NCBI GenBank assembly: GCA_015064735.1
Contig: SVRP01000007.1
Location: forward strand, 1 to 64,000
Reading direction: 5' to 3'
Length of the DNA: 64,000 nt
Source of the DNA: Oscillospiraceae bacterium
Lineage (GTDB): Bacteria; Bacillota; Clostridia; Oscillospirales; CAG-272
Made by a program: the position numbers and the translations under genes. Under the pieces are notes generated by a model. That model had not been told where the DNA came from. It ran no database searches and was given only the letters and a program-made list of their open reading frames with translations. Below are positions 1-7,440 of the stretch, in pieces. Numbering within the stretch: the stretch's first letter is position 1; each line of letters starts with the position of its first letter.

Positions 1-1217
1 GCGCGGGTGAGGTCAATGCCCTCAATGGAAAGTTCCTGCTCTGTTCCTGAAAGATTCGAAAGAAGAAGCGCGTGATTCTTTCCGTCGGAAGCCGCAACGG
101 CATAGAGTCTATCATTGTCAACGACACATTCGACCTGTATTCCGAGCTGATAAAGAATGTTGAAAGCTACCAAGGAGTAATATCCGTGAATGGGCTTACG
201 AGTACGAATATCAAACAGCGGACAGAAAGGTGCGGACGAAGCTCTCATGTCATAGATACATGCAACGTCGGCGTAACCGTGTTGGAGCGCAAGCATTGTT
301 GCCGCAATCTCCGCACTGTGGTGCGCTGTTCCATATTCCTTTGCGCAGGGCTCCCATTCGTTCAAGTGGCTTTCAATATTTCCGTAGCCCTGTCTTTCCA
401 ACTCCTCGTGAAGCCATTTATCCATAACAACGGTACGGGGTGTGTCTGCATAGCTGTGCCATGAGAAAAAGTCTATTGGAGAGTTGTGTGCCTTGATATA
501 TTCCATGAATTTGTAGAAAAAGTCCATGGATATCTTTTCTTTTTCCTTGGGAGGGATAGTGCCTGGAAGATTGGTCTTAGGGTCTATCTCTATTCTAGGA
601 GCAATAGCATAGAAGCCACAGCTTGCATAGCCGCCTATCTTAAGATGGGGAAAGCAAGCCTTAAGATGCTTTGACGCTACGTCGTAAAGTTCAAAATATT
701 CCTCGTCTGTGCCACTCCACATCATCTGGTCATGCACCTCGGGCTCGTTCCATATCTCCCAATAGGTGATCTTATAGTTGTAGCCGTCAGCCCAGCCCTC
801 GGTATAGTGGCGAATGATATGCTCACAAATACGCGCCCACTTGTGGAAATCCTTCGGAGGATTGGTACGAAATGCCTTGATGTGCGAGTAATTTTCGATA
901 GTAATGCCCAATCGGTAGTAAGGCTCCACGTTATTAGCGACAAGCGCCTTGATCAGAAGGTCGGTATAGGTGAAATCGTAATTTGCGGGGTTATTCTCGT
1001 CAGCATCAAAATCACGGAAAATGTTGGGGACATCTACGAATCTGTTTGCTCCGTATGCTCCGCCAACGTCATGCAAACGAGAATAAGGAATACCCGCCTC
1101 ACCTACGTAGTGAAAATATTCGATAAGATCCTTGCCTCCAAGCGGGGGCTGACCGCCCGCATGCAGGGGCTTCATAGGTTTGATTTTTTTGTTAAGATCG
1201 ATTTTTACGTTTGCCAT
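1..1217 (-). CDS. GH39-like glycoside hydrolase (beta-xylosidase type), 3' end cut by window
   Basis: At least 405 residues are readable without a stop; the C-terminus lies beyond the window edge. The protein has a clan GH-A (TIM barrel) layout as in GH39 xylosidases: a WEIWNEPE motif puts the putative acid/base at Glu158, and a later HLNEWEP motif is a good candidate for the nucleophile. An FFSWHSYAD segment resembles the substrate-lining strand of the same clan. No signal peptide is visible, so it should act in the cytoplasm on imported xylo-oligosaccharides. The start is set by GGGAG about 7 bases upstream of ATG. Family-level assignment is from motifs; exact substrate is inferred from the arabinoxylan genes that follow. 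Confidence 0.75.
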   Translation of the reverse strand, partial: MANVKIDLNKKIKPMKPLHAGGQPPLGGKDLIEYFHYVGEAGIPYSRLHDVGGAYGANRFVDVPNIFRDFDADENNPANYDFTYTDLLIKALVANNVEPYYRLGITIENYSHIKAFRTNPPKDFHKWARICEHIIRHYTEGWADGYNYKITYWEIWNEPEVHDQMMWSGTDEEYFELYDVASKHLKACFPHLKIGGYASCGFYAIAPRIEIDPKTNLPGTIPPKEKEKISMDFFYKFMEYIKAHNSPIDFFSWHSYADTPRTVVMDKWLHEELERQGYGNIESHLNEWEPCAKEYGTAHHSAEIAATMLALQHGYADVACIYDMRASSAPFCPLFDIRTRKPIHGYYSLVAFNILYQLGIQVECVVDNDRLYAVAASDGKNHALLLSNLSGTEQELSIEGIDLTR

Positions 1218-1332
1218 TTTGTTACTCCCTTATTAGAAAATATATCATATATTGATTTTAACACATAAGGAATGACATGTCTTGCCAAAAAAGCATTTAT
1301 TTATGACATAATTTTATCTTATCCGATTTTAA

Positions 1333-1460
1333 TAAAAAAATCGGACACATCACCGTGCAAAAACACGTAAATGATGCGTCCAACTTTTTTATTATTGATT
1401 TTCAGGTTAAGAACCTTTTCAATGATTCCTTAAAATCAAGAAAGTCTCAAAAAGCCTTAC
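1333..1460. repeat. hairpin repeat copy A (bidirectional terminator plus conserved 3' flank)
   Basis: A perfect-arm-type hairpin built on GGACACATCA / TGATGCGTCC with A-run and T-run flanks is followed by about 70 bp conserved in copies at 3588, 22905 and 35115 (core TCAAAAAGCCTTA on the plus strand). It lies between the GH39-like gene and a fragment of a GGGtGRT gene. It can work as a rho-independent terminator in both directions. The 1218-1611 gap holds only this repeat and the two gene fragments below. Confidence 0.8.
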
Positions 1461-1470
1461 GCCGCAAGGA

Positions 1471-1531
1471 TTACTTGCTTGCCTCTTCGATAGCAACGGC
1501 AACGCAGGCGGTCATGCGGAATGACCATGGG
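1471..1531 (-). pseudogene. degenerate 3' tail of a GGGtGRT-family gene (fragment 1)
   Basis: Read on the minus strand, the segment ends MTACVAVAIEEASK-stop, closely matching the C-terminus (MTVAVAVAIEEALK) of the intact gene ending at 35252. The preceding bases keep the CCCATGG core but have small indels, so the frame is broken. It is a non-functional remnant. Confidence 0.8.
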
Positions 1532-1550
1532 ATTTGCTTATTTGTATTGC

Positions 1551-1622
1551 TTATTTAGAAGCTTCCTCAATTGCTGCGGCTACAGCCACGGTCATTCCTA
1601 CCATGGGGTTGTTACCTGCGCC
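1551..1622 (-). pseudogene. 3' tail of a GGGtGRT-family gene (fragment 2)
   Basis: On the minus strand this reads GAGNNPMVGMTVAVAAAIEE followed by ASK-stop, the last 23 codons of the family, with codons differing from the intact copy at 35252. It lies in tandem with fragment 1. Its first codons overlap the end of the AraC gene at 1612, whose stop codon is formed inside this fragment in another frame. Confidence 0.85.
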
Positions 1623-2376
1623 GATATTCGCTCGGTGTTATCCCGACTAGCCTTTTAAATTCTCGATTAAACGTATTCAACGAATTGAATCCGCAAGTTG
1701 TAGCAATTGCAGAAATAGTCATATTGTGGCTACCGCTTAAAAGCTTTTTTGCATAGTCGATCCTGTAAGAATTAAGAAGCTTTCTAAAATGGATACCTGT
1801 CAAATCGTGTAGAGTGTGCGAAAGATATTTTTCGTTATATCCAAGCACCTTTGCCAATTGTGACAACGATATATTTTCGCTGAAATTATCCACAAGATAA
1901 GAAAAAACTCTCTGACACAATACCCCATCAACATTTCTTCCGTTTTCAAAGGTTGATCTCTCTAATACGATTGCACCGATCAAATTTAAGTACCCGCTGA
2001 TTCGTAACGAATCCTGCTTCTTCATTTCAGGAAATTCCTCTAATATTTCCGACATTTCAGACATATTGATAGCCGACGCGCAAAAATATCTTTTGTTCAG
2101 CTTTTTGAAAAACAGCGGAATAAAATCGTTTGAAAACACTGCACAAATAACCTCGGCAGATTCAAAATCATATTGATGAATGTAGTTTGGCGGAATCCAA
2201 ACCATTTCATTTTCGTGAAGGTAAATTACTTTTCCGTTTACGGTTACGTAACCGCTACCTTTTTGACAATATATAAGCTCACTATACTCGTGTAAATTAG
2301 ATAGTATATGCCATCCTTTGTGAAAACGGCTACGAAAATCGTATTCTCCGTTGAAATTTTCGTTTTGATATTCCAT
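1612..2376 (-). CDS. AraC-family transcriptional regulator
   Basis: The 254-residue protein has an N-terminal cupin-like sugar-sensing half and a C-terminal pair of helix-turn-helix motifs (about residues 155-254; ISLSQLAKVLGYNEKYLS and MTISAIATTCGFNSLNTFNR). I chose the ATG at 2376 because AGGTGA lies 5 bases upstream; the reading frame stays open further upstream without a ribosome site and would overlap the divergent gene. It is divergent from the clan GH-A hydrolase at 2488 and probably controls it. The last codons run into a GGGtGRT gene fragment, and the TAA is supplied by that fragment's GGTAAC, so the natural C-terminus may have been altered by recombination. Confidence 0.88.
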   Translation of the reverse strand: MEYQNENFNGEYDFRSRFHKGWHILSNLHEYSELIYCQKGSGYVTVNGKVIYLHENEMVWIPPNYIHQYDFESAEVICAVFSNDFIPLFFKKLNKRYFCASAINMSEMSEILEEFPEMKKQDSLRISGYLNLIGAIVLERSTFENGRNVDGVLCQRVFSYLVDNFSENISLSQLAKVLGYNEKYLSHTLHDLTGIHFRKLLNSYRIDYAKKLLSGSHNMTISAIATTCGFNSLNTFNREFKRLVGITPSEYRRR

Positions 2377-2487
2377 ATCATCACCTAACCTTTTGGATAT
2401 ATTATAACTTGTTTTGGCTTGTCTGTCAACTAAAAGCATGTTAAAATTTGCATATAGATCAATCCATTTACAAAGGAGTATAATGAC

Positions 2488-3576
2488 ATGCAATGGAGCA
2501 AAGAGAAGGCTTGGAAATGGTACAACGGCCATCCGTGGCTGAGAGGATGCAATTATATGAGCGCGGACTGTGCCAACCGTGTAGATCAATGGCAAGAGCT
2601 TGGATTTGAGGACCGCTTCAAGACCACCGAAGAAGAGCTTAAGCTTATGCAAGCAACAGGATTCAACACTGTGCGACTAATTTTGGAATACGTGGTGTGG
2701 AAGGAAGAACACGATGGCTTTATGGAGCGTTTTGAACGCTATATTTCGCTTTGCGATCGATACGGCATTTCCTGTATGATCGTTCTCGCAAACGACTGTA
2801 TGCCTCCCAAGACAGAGCTTTGGAAAGAACCCTATATCGGTGAGCAGACATATGATTGGGGGTATCACGGAGGAAAAAAGCACTCGCAGCACGCTGCTCA
2901 CTCCGAACCTGCGCCGCACTTCTATTTAGATGAAGAAGAATCCCGCGAGGACTATTTCAAAATGGTCACTGAAATCGTTACAAGGTACAAAGACGATGAA
3001 CGTATCTGCGTTTGGGACGTTTACAACGAACCGGGAAACAGCCAGAGACAAGATATCACATTACCTAACCTGAAAAGACTGTTTGAGCTCGTACGCAGTA
3101 TCGATCCGTCACAGCCCTTGACCGTAGGATTATTCAAAATAAAGGGCGATGAAAACATTCCGTTAAATGAGATAGAGCAATTCGCGCTTGATAACTCCGA
3201 TATTGTATCCTATCACTTTTACAGGGATTATAACGAGCATATTAAGATCATCAAGCGACTGAAAAAGGAAGGTCGTCCCATAATAAATACTGAATGGTTA
3301 GGACGCTGCTTGGGAAATGACGTATTTTCTCTGTTTCCGTTGTTCTATCTTGAAAAGATCGGTTGCTACAATTGGGGATTTGTTGCAGGAAAATACCAAA
3401 CCTACGAGCCTTGGGAAGGAACGTGGCAAAAATACGCCGATGGAACACAGCCAGACGTAGATTTTACCAAGTGGTTTCACGACCTTTATCGTCCCAATCA
3501 TCGCCCATACGACCCAAAAGAAATCAAGCTTATAAAAGAATTTTGCCATTTGGCCGACGAGGATTTCAGTCAATAA
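2488..3576 (+). CDS. clan GH-A glycoside hydrolase (GH5-like, possible 1,4-beta-xylanase/mannanase)
   Basis: The 362-residue protein is a cytoplasmic TIM-barrel hydrolase. The VWDVYNEPGN motif marks the acid/base (Glu181) and PIINTEWLGR the nucleophile (Glu269), the usual arrangement of GH5-like retaining enzymes. The N-terminal HPWLRGCNYMS segment is typical of such proteins that are often named beta-xylanase or cellulase in databases. No signal peptide or carbohydrate-binding module is seen. AAAGGAG lies 9 bases upstream of the ATG. It stands alone downstream of the divergent AraC promoter region and ends at hairpin repeat copy B. The substrate is not determinable from sequence; context suggests xylan-derived oligosaccharides. 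Confidence 0.75.
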   Translation: MQWSKEKAWKWYNGHPWLRGCNYMSADCANRVDQWQELGFEDRFKTTEEELKLMQATGFNTVRLILEYVVWKEEHDGFMERFERYISLCDRYGISCMIVLANDCMPPKTELWKEPYIGEQTYDWGYHGGKKHSQHAAHSEPAPHFYLDEEESREDYFKMVTEIVTRYKDDERICVWDVYNEPGNSQRQDITLPNLKRLFELVRSIDPSQPLTVGLFKIKGDENIPLNEIEQFALDNSDIVSYHFYRDYNEHIKIIKRLKKEGRPIINTEWLGRCLGNDVFSLFPLFYLEKIGCYNWGFVAGKYQTYEPWEGTWQKYADGTQPDVDFTKWFHDLYRPNHRPYDPKEIKLIKEFCHLADEDFSQ

Positions 3577-3587
3577 CACTGCTTAAA

Positions 3588-3713
3588 TAAAAAAGTTGGA
3601 CACATCACCAGAGCGAAAGCCCAAAATGATGTGTCCAACTTTTTTATTTGTGAATTCAACTAAAGAGCTTTTTCAAGGATTCCTAAAAATCAAAAAAGTC
3701 TCAAAAAGCCTTA
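3588..3713. repeat. hairpin repeat copy B
   Basis: The same hairpin (GTTGGACACATCA / TGATGTGTCCAAC with A- and T-runs) and the same conserved 70-bp flank as copies A, C and D, but without a gene tail. It separates two convergent genes and can terminate both. The stop codon TAA of the AraC gene at 3711 is part of its conserved CGTAAGGC end. Confidence 0.85.
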
Positions 3714-4481
3714 CGGTGTTTGTGCGCGATATACGCCGGGGCTGGTGCCTGTTATACGTTTAAAATTTCGATTAAAGCTTCGAAGCGACTCAAACCCGCA
3801 GTCATACGCCACCTGAAGAATACTGCGGTTGCTGTTTTTGAGCATATACGATGCCTCGTTTATACGGTATCTGTTAACGTACTCCGTAAAAGAAATACCC
3901 GTGCGTGTCTTAAAAAACCGAGACAGGTACACGTAATGATAGGATGTATTTGCAGACAGCGCTACGAGAGAACAGTCGCTGTTATAATTTGTCTCAACAA
4001 AGCGGAATACCTTACAGAGCAGCTCCTCCGAGTCGGTATCCTTTTCACGGTATGACACACTCGCATCAAAGACCGAGCAAAGAGAATAAAGCAGACCCTT
4101 AAGAAAAAGCTCATCTATTGGCTTGTTTTCTGTAGACAGCAAAAGATTCATATAGAACGGATCGGGAAAAAACAGATTGTTCTCCGGAAGCTTTGAAAGG
4201 AATACGCTTTTGTACCGTCTTATGAGATCGGGAGAAAAAATGCATAAAAAATGACGGCTATGTTCAGGTGTATGCAAGGAATGTCCCTGATTTGGAAATA
4301 CCATAAGAAGCATATTAGGCTCGAGAACATATTGTTTTTTGTCCACCGTTACTACCATTTTTCCCTCGGTGACGGTTATTATCTCAAATTTTTCGTGAAA
4401 ATGCAGAGGAAAATTGAAATCCACGCCGGATTCGGTTTTCCATATTTCTGTATCAAGTGAATTTTTCGTTTCGTAAAACAC
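3711..4481 (-). CDS. AraC-family transcriptional regulator (divergent from xylA)
   Basis: The protein of about 256 residues has an N-terminal cupin domain (LHFHEKFEIITVTEG) and two C-terminal helix-turn-helix motifs (ILQVAYDCGFESLRSFNRNF near the end). There is no suitably placed ATG; I chose the GTG at 4481 because GAGG lies 5 bases upstream, downstream of a consensus promoter at 4521-4549. The reading frame is open to 4643 but that start would precede the promoter. It is divergent from xylA by 136 bp and is the likely activator of xylA-xylB-GH120. Its stop codon coincides with the edge of hairpin repeat copy B. Confidence 0.85.
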   Translation of the reverse strand: MFYETKNSLDTEIWKTESGVDFNFPLHFHEKFEIITVTEGKMVVTVDKKQYVLEPNMLLMVFPNQGHSLHTPEHSRHFLCIFSPDLIRRYKSVFLSKLPENNLFFPDPFYMNLLLSTENKPIDELFLKGLLYSLCSVFDASVSYREKDTDSEELLCKVFRFVETNYNSDCSLVALSANTSYHYVYLSRFFKTRTGISFTEYVNRYRINEASYMLKNSNRSILQVAYDCGFESLRSFNRNFKRITGTSPGVYRAQTP

Positions 4482-4520
4482 TTCTGCCTCATAGTAATAT
4501 AGGTTAAATATTGTCCTATA

Positions 4521-4549
4521 ATTATATATAAAATGGCGCGACATGTCAA
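4521..4549 (-). promoter_or_regulatory. sigma-A promoter of the AraC gene
   Basis: On the minus strand TTGACA and TATAAT are separated by exactly 17 bases, a perfect consensus. The -35 side includes a GACATGTC palindrome (4540-4547). Confidence 0.8.
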
Positions 4550-4617
4550 GGCTTTTTTTGTAAAATAAGAATAGAGAATGCTCACAAAAATTCGAGATAT
4601 TAAATAAGGAGAAAAAT

Positions 4618-5931
4618 ATGGAATTTTTTAAGGGGATAGACAAGGTAAAATATGAGGGAAAGGGTACAGATAGTCCATACGCATTTCGTTTCTACGATCC
4701 TGATGCGGTGATCGGCGGAAAGACCATGCGAGAGCAGCTTCGCTTTGCAATGTCCTATTGGCATACCATGTGTGCAGAGGGCACGGATATGTTCGGCGTG
4801 GGAACCATCGACAAAAGCTATGGCGCATTGGAGCCCATGGAGTCGGCGCGCAGAAAGGCATATGCGGCATTTGAGCTTATGAACAAGCTTGACATTGACT
4901 ATTTCTGCTTTCACGACAGAGACATTGCCCCTGAGGGAGCGACACTTGCCAAGAGTAACGCAAGACTCGACGAGATCACCGCTCTTCTTAAGCGGCTCAT
5001 GGCAGAAAACAATAAAAAGCTTTTATGGGGTACAGCCAACTGCTTTGGCAATAAGAGATATATGCACGGTGCTGGAACCGCTCCAAACGCGGATGTATTT
5101 GCATTTGCCGCGGCACAGATAAAAAAAGCGCTCGAAATAACCACGGTTCTCGGCGGCGAGGGCTACGTTTTCTGGGGTGGCAGAGAGGGGTATGAAACTC
5201 TGCTCAACACCGACATGGCACTTGAACAGGACAACATGGCTCGCCTTATGCATATGGCTGTGGACTATGCGCGCTCTATCGGATTTACGGGTGACTTTTA
5301 CATTGAGCCCAAGCCCAAGGAGCCCACGAAGCATCAGTACGACTTTGATAGCGCGACCGTTCTTGCTTTCCTGAGAAAATACGGACTTGACAAGGACTTT
5401 AAGCTTAACATCGAAGCAAATCACGCCACCCTTGCGGGACACACCTTTGCGCACGAGCTTTGCGTTGCGAGAACAAACGGAGCGTTCGGGTCAATCGACG
5501 CAAACCAAGGAGATATGCTTCTCGGCTGGGATACAGACCAATTTCCTACAAACGTTTACGACACAACTCTTTGTATGCTTGAGGTGCTTCGTGCGGGCGG
5601 CTTTACAAAGGGCGGCTTGAATTTTGACGCAAAGACAAGACGAGGCTCCAACACCCCTGAGGACATTTTCCTTGCCTATATTTCGGGAATGGACGCATTC
5701 GCTCTCGGTCTGCGCATGGCGGACAAGATCATAAGCGACGGCAGAATAGATTCTTTCGTTAAAAACAGATACGAAAGCTACAGCGTAGGTATAGGCAAGA
5801 GAATAGTAGACGGCAGTGCTACAATGGAGGAGCTTGAGGCATATGCTCTGTCTATGGGCGACGTCAAAACAAATATCAGCGGTAGACAGGAATATCTTGA
5901 AAACGTAATTAACCAGATCATGTTCTCCTGA
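4618..5931 (+). CDS. xylA: xylose isomerase
   Basis: The 437-residue protein converts D-xylose to D-xylulose in the cytoplasm. Length and sequence fit the class II (long) xylose isomerases. Visible signatures are the catalytic [13 protein letters not shown] segment (His99, Asp102) and the metal-binding [16 protein letters not shown] motif (Glu230), plus the [12 protein letters not shown] and SIDANQGD metal-site segments. AAGGAG precedes the ATG. It is the first gene of an operon with xylB 8 bases downstream and a GH120 beta-xylosidase after that, so xylo-oligosaccharide cleavage, isomerisation and phosphorylation are encoded together. Confidence 0.97.
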   Translation: MEFFKGIDKVKYEGKGTDSPYAFRFYDPDAVIGGKTMREQLRFAMSYWHTMCAEGTDMFGVGTIDKSYGALEPMESARRKAYAAFELMNKLDIDYFCFHDRDIAPEGATLAKSNARLDEITALLKRLMAENNKKLLWGTANCFGNKRYMHGAGTAPNADVFAFAAAQIKKALEITTVLGGEGYVFWGGREGYETLLNTDMALEQDNMARLMHMAVDYARSIGFTGDFYIEPKPKEPTKHQYDFDSATVLAFLRKYGLDKDFKLNIEANHATLAGHTFAHELCVARTNGAFGSIDANQGDMLLGWDTDQFPTNVYDTTLCMLEVLRAGGFTKGGLNFDAKTRRGSNTPEDIFLAYISGMDAFALGLRMADKIISDGRIDSFVKNRYESYSVGIGKRIVDGSATMEELEAYALSMGDVKTNISGRQEYLENVINQIMFS

Positions 5932-5939
5932 GGTGAGCG

Positions 5940-7427
5940 ATGAATTATTTGATTGGAATAGACGTAGGCACGTCGGGAACAAAAAGCGTTCTCTTTGATA
6001 CTGAGGGCAGAGTTATAGCATCGGAAACCGTTGAATATTACATGCAGCAGCCAAGAAACGGTTGGGCAGAGGAGGATCCCGCTGATTGGTGGGATGCCGT
6101 CTGCAAAACTCTCAAGGGTCTGACCGAAAAGGTAAATCCCCATGATATTGCGGGGCTTGGACTTTCGGGACAGATGCACAGCCTTGTGCTTCTTGATAAG
6201 GAAAACGAGGTCATACGCCCGTCAATTCTTTGGTGCGATCAGCGGACCCACGAGGAATGCCGTGAGATCGAGAATATTTTAGGACGGGAGAAGCTTATAG
6301 AGATTACCGCAAATCCAACCCTTACGGGATTTACCGCGTCAAAGCTCGTTTGGGTCAAAAAGCACGAGCCCGAGAATTTCGAAAGGACGGCGCATATTCT
6401 ACTCGCAAAGGATTATATCCGCCTTATGCTGACGGGAGAATACGCAACCGAGGTTTCCGATGCGTCGGGAATGCAGCTTCTTGACGTTGGTCGGCGTTGC
6501 TGGAGCAGGGAGGTCTGCGAGGGTCTCGGTATAGATATGTCAAAGCTTCCAAGGGTATATGAAAGCCCTGAGCTTACGGGGCGCGTTACAAAGAAGGCGG
6601 CGGCTCTTACGGGACTTCCCGAGGGGCTTCCCGTTGCGGGAGGCGCAGGTGACAATGCCGCGGCGGCAGTGGGCATGGGCGTGTGGTGCGAGGGTAAGGC
6701 GTTTACCACCGTGGGTACAAGCGGCGTGGTATTTGCGCCTACCGACAGTCCTGTGATCGACCCTTTGGGAAGGGTCCATACCTTTTGCGCAGCAGTTCCT
6801 CACACGTGGCACGTAATGGGAGTTACTCAGGCAGCGGGACTTTCGCTTAATTGGTTCCGCAGGATCGCGCTTCCCCATAAGAGCTACAGAGAGATCGACG
6901 AAAAATGCGCTGGGCTTCCTATAGGCTCTGAGCGACTTATTTATATGCCCTATCTTATGGGAGAGCGCACTCCCCATCTTGACTCGGATGCAAGAGGCGT
7001 TTTTTTCGGTCTTTCGGCGTTGCACAACGAATATCACATGGCAAGAGCCGTAATGGAGGGAGTTTCCTTCTCCCTTAATGACTGTATGGAAATACTTCGC
7101 GGCATGAATATAGGCGTATCCGATATGGCGCTTTGCGGAGGCGGCGGAAAGAGCGACCTGTGGTGTCAGATGCTTTCCGACGTTTACGGAGTCAATGTCA
7201 AGAGAATGGAATCCGACGAGGGGGCGGCTCTCGGAGCGGCTATACTCGGAGGCTGTGCCGCGGGAGTTTATTCGTCTGTTGGAGAAGCCTGCGAGGCGAT
7301 AGTCAGGGTAAAGAACGTTACGGTCTCAAGCCCCGATGCTCATGCGGAATATGAAAAATATTACGGCATCTACAAATCGCTCTACCCCTGCATGAGGGAA
7401 AACTTTGCAAGGCTGAATAGTATATAA
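5940..7427 (+). CDS. xylB: xylulokinase
   Basis: The 495-residue FGGY-family kinase phosphorylates D-xylulose to xylulose 5-phosphate for the pentose phosphate pathway. The N-terminal phosphate loop IGIDVGTSGTKSVLFD, the substrate segment GLGLSGQMHSLVLLD, and the C-terminal ATP-site ALCGGGGKSDLWCQMLSDV and DEGAALGAAILG motifs are all present. Length is normal for the family. It starts 8 bases after xylA with GAGGTGAGCG just ahead of the ATG, and is followed 13 bases later by the GH120 gene, indicating one transcript. Confidence 0.96.
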   Translation: MNYLIGIDVGTSGTKSVLFDTEGRVIASETVEYYMQQPRNGWAEEDPADWWDAVCKTLKGLTEKVNPHDIAGLGLSGQMHSLVLLDKENEVIRPSILWCDQRTHEECREIENILGREKLIEITANPTLTGFTASKLVWVKKHEPENFERTAHILLAKDYIRLMLTGEYATEVSDASGMQLLDVGRRCWSREVCEGLGIDMSKLPRVYESPELTGRVTKKAAALTGLPEGLPVAGGAGDNAAAAVGMGVWCEGKAFTTVGTSGVVFAPTDSPVIDPLGRVHTFCAAVPHTWHVMGVTQAAGLSLNWFRRIALPHKSYREIDEKCAGLPIGSERLIYMPYLMGERTPHLDSDARGVFFGLSALHNEYHMARAVMEGVSFSLNDCMEILRGMNIGVSDMALCGGGGKSDLWCQMLSDVYGVNVKRMESDEGAALGAAILGGCAAGVYSSVGEACEAIVRVKNVTVSSPDAHAEYEKYYGIYKSLYPCMRENFARLNSI

Positions 7428-7440
7428 AAAGGAGATTGGT

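Noticed and set aside
72-464. Plus-strand reading frames of 60-180 codons between 1 and 1300
   Set aside because: They lie opposite a continuous minus-strand GH39-like frame with catalytic motifs and have no ribosome sites or recognisable products.
1274-4547. GACATGTC palindromes at 1274 and 4540 as a shared operator of the GH39-like and xylA promoters
   Set aside because: An 8-bp palindrome is expected about once by chance in a window this size, and positions relative to promoters differ.
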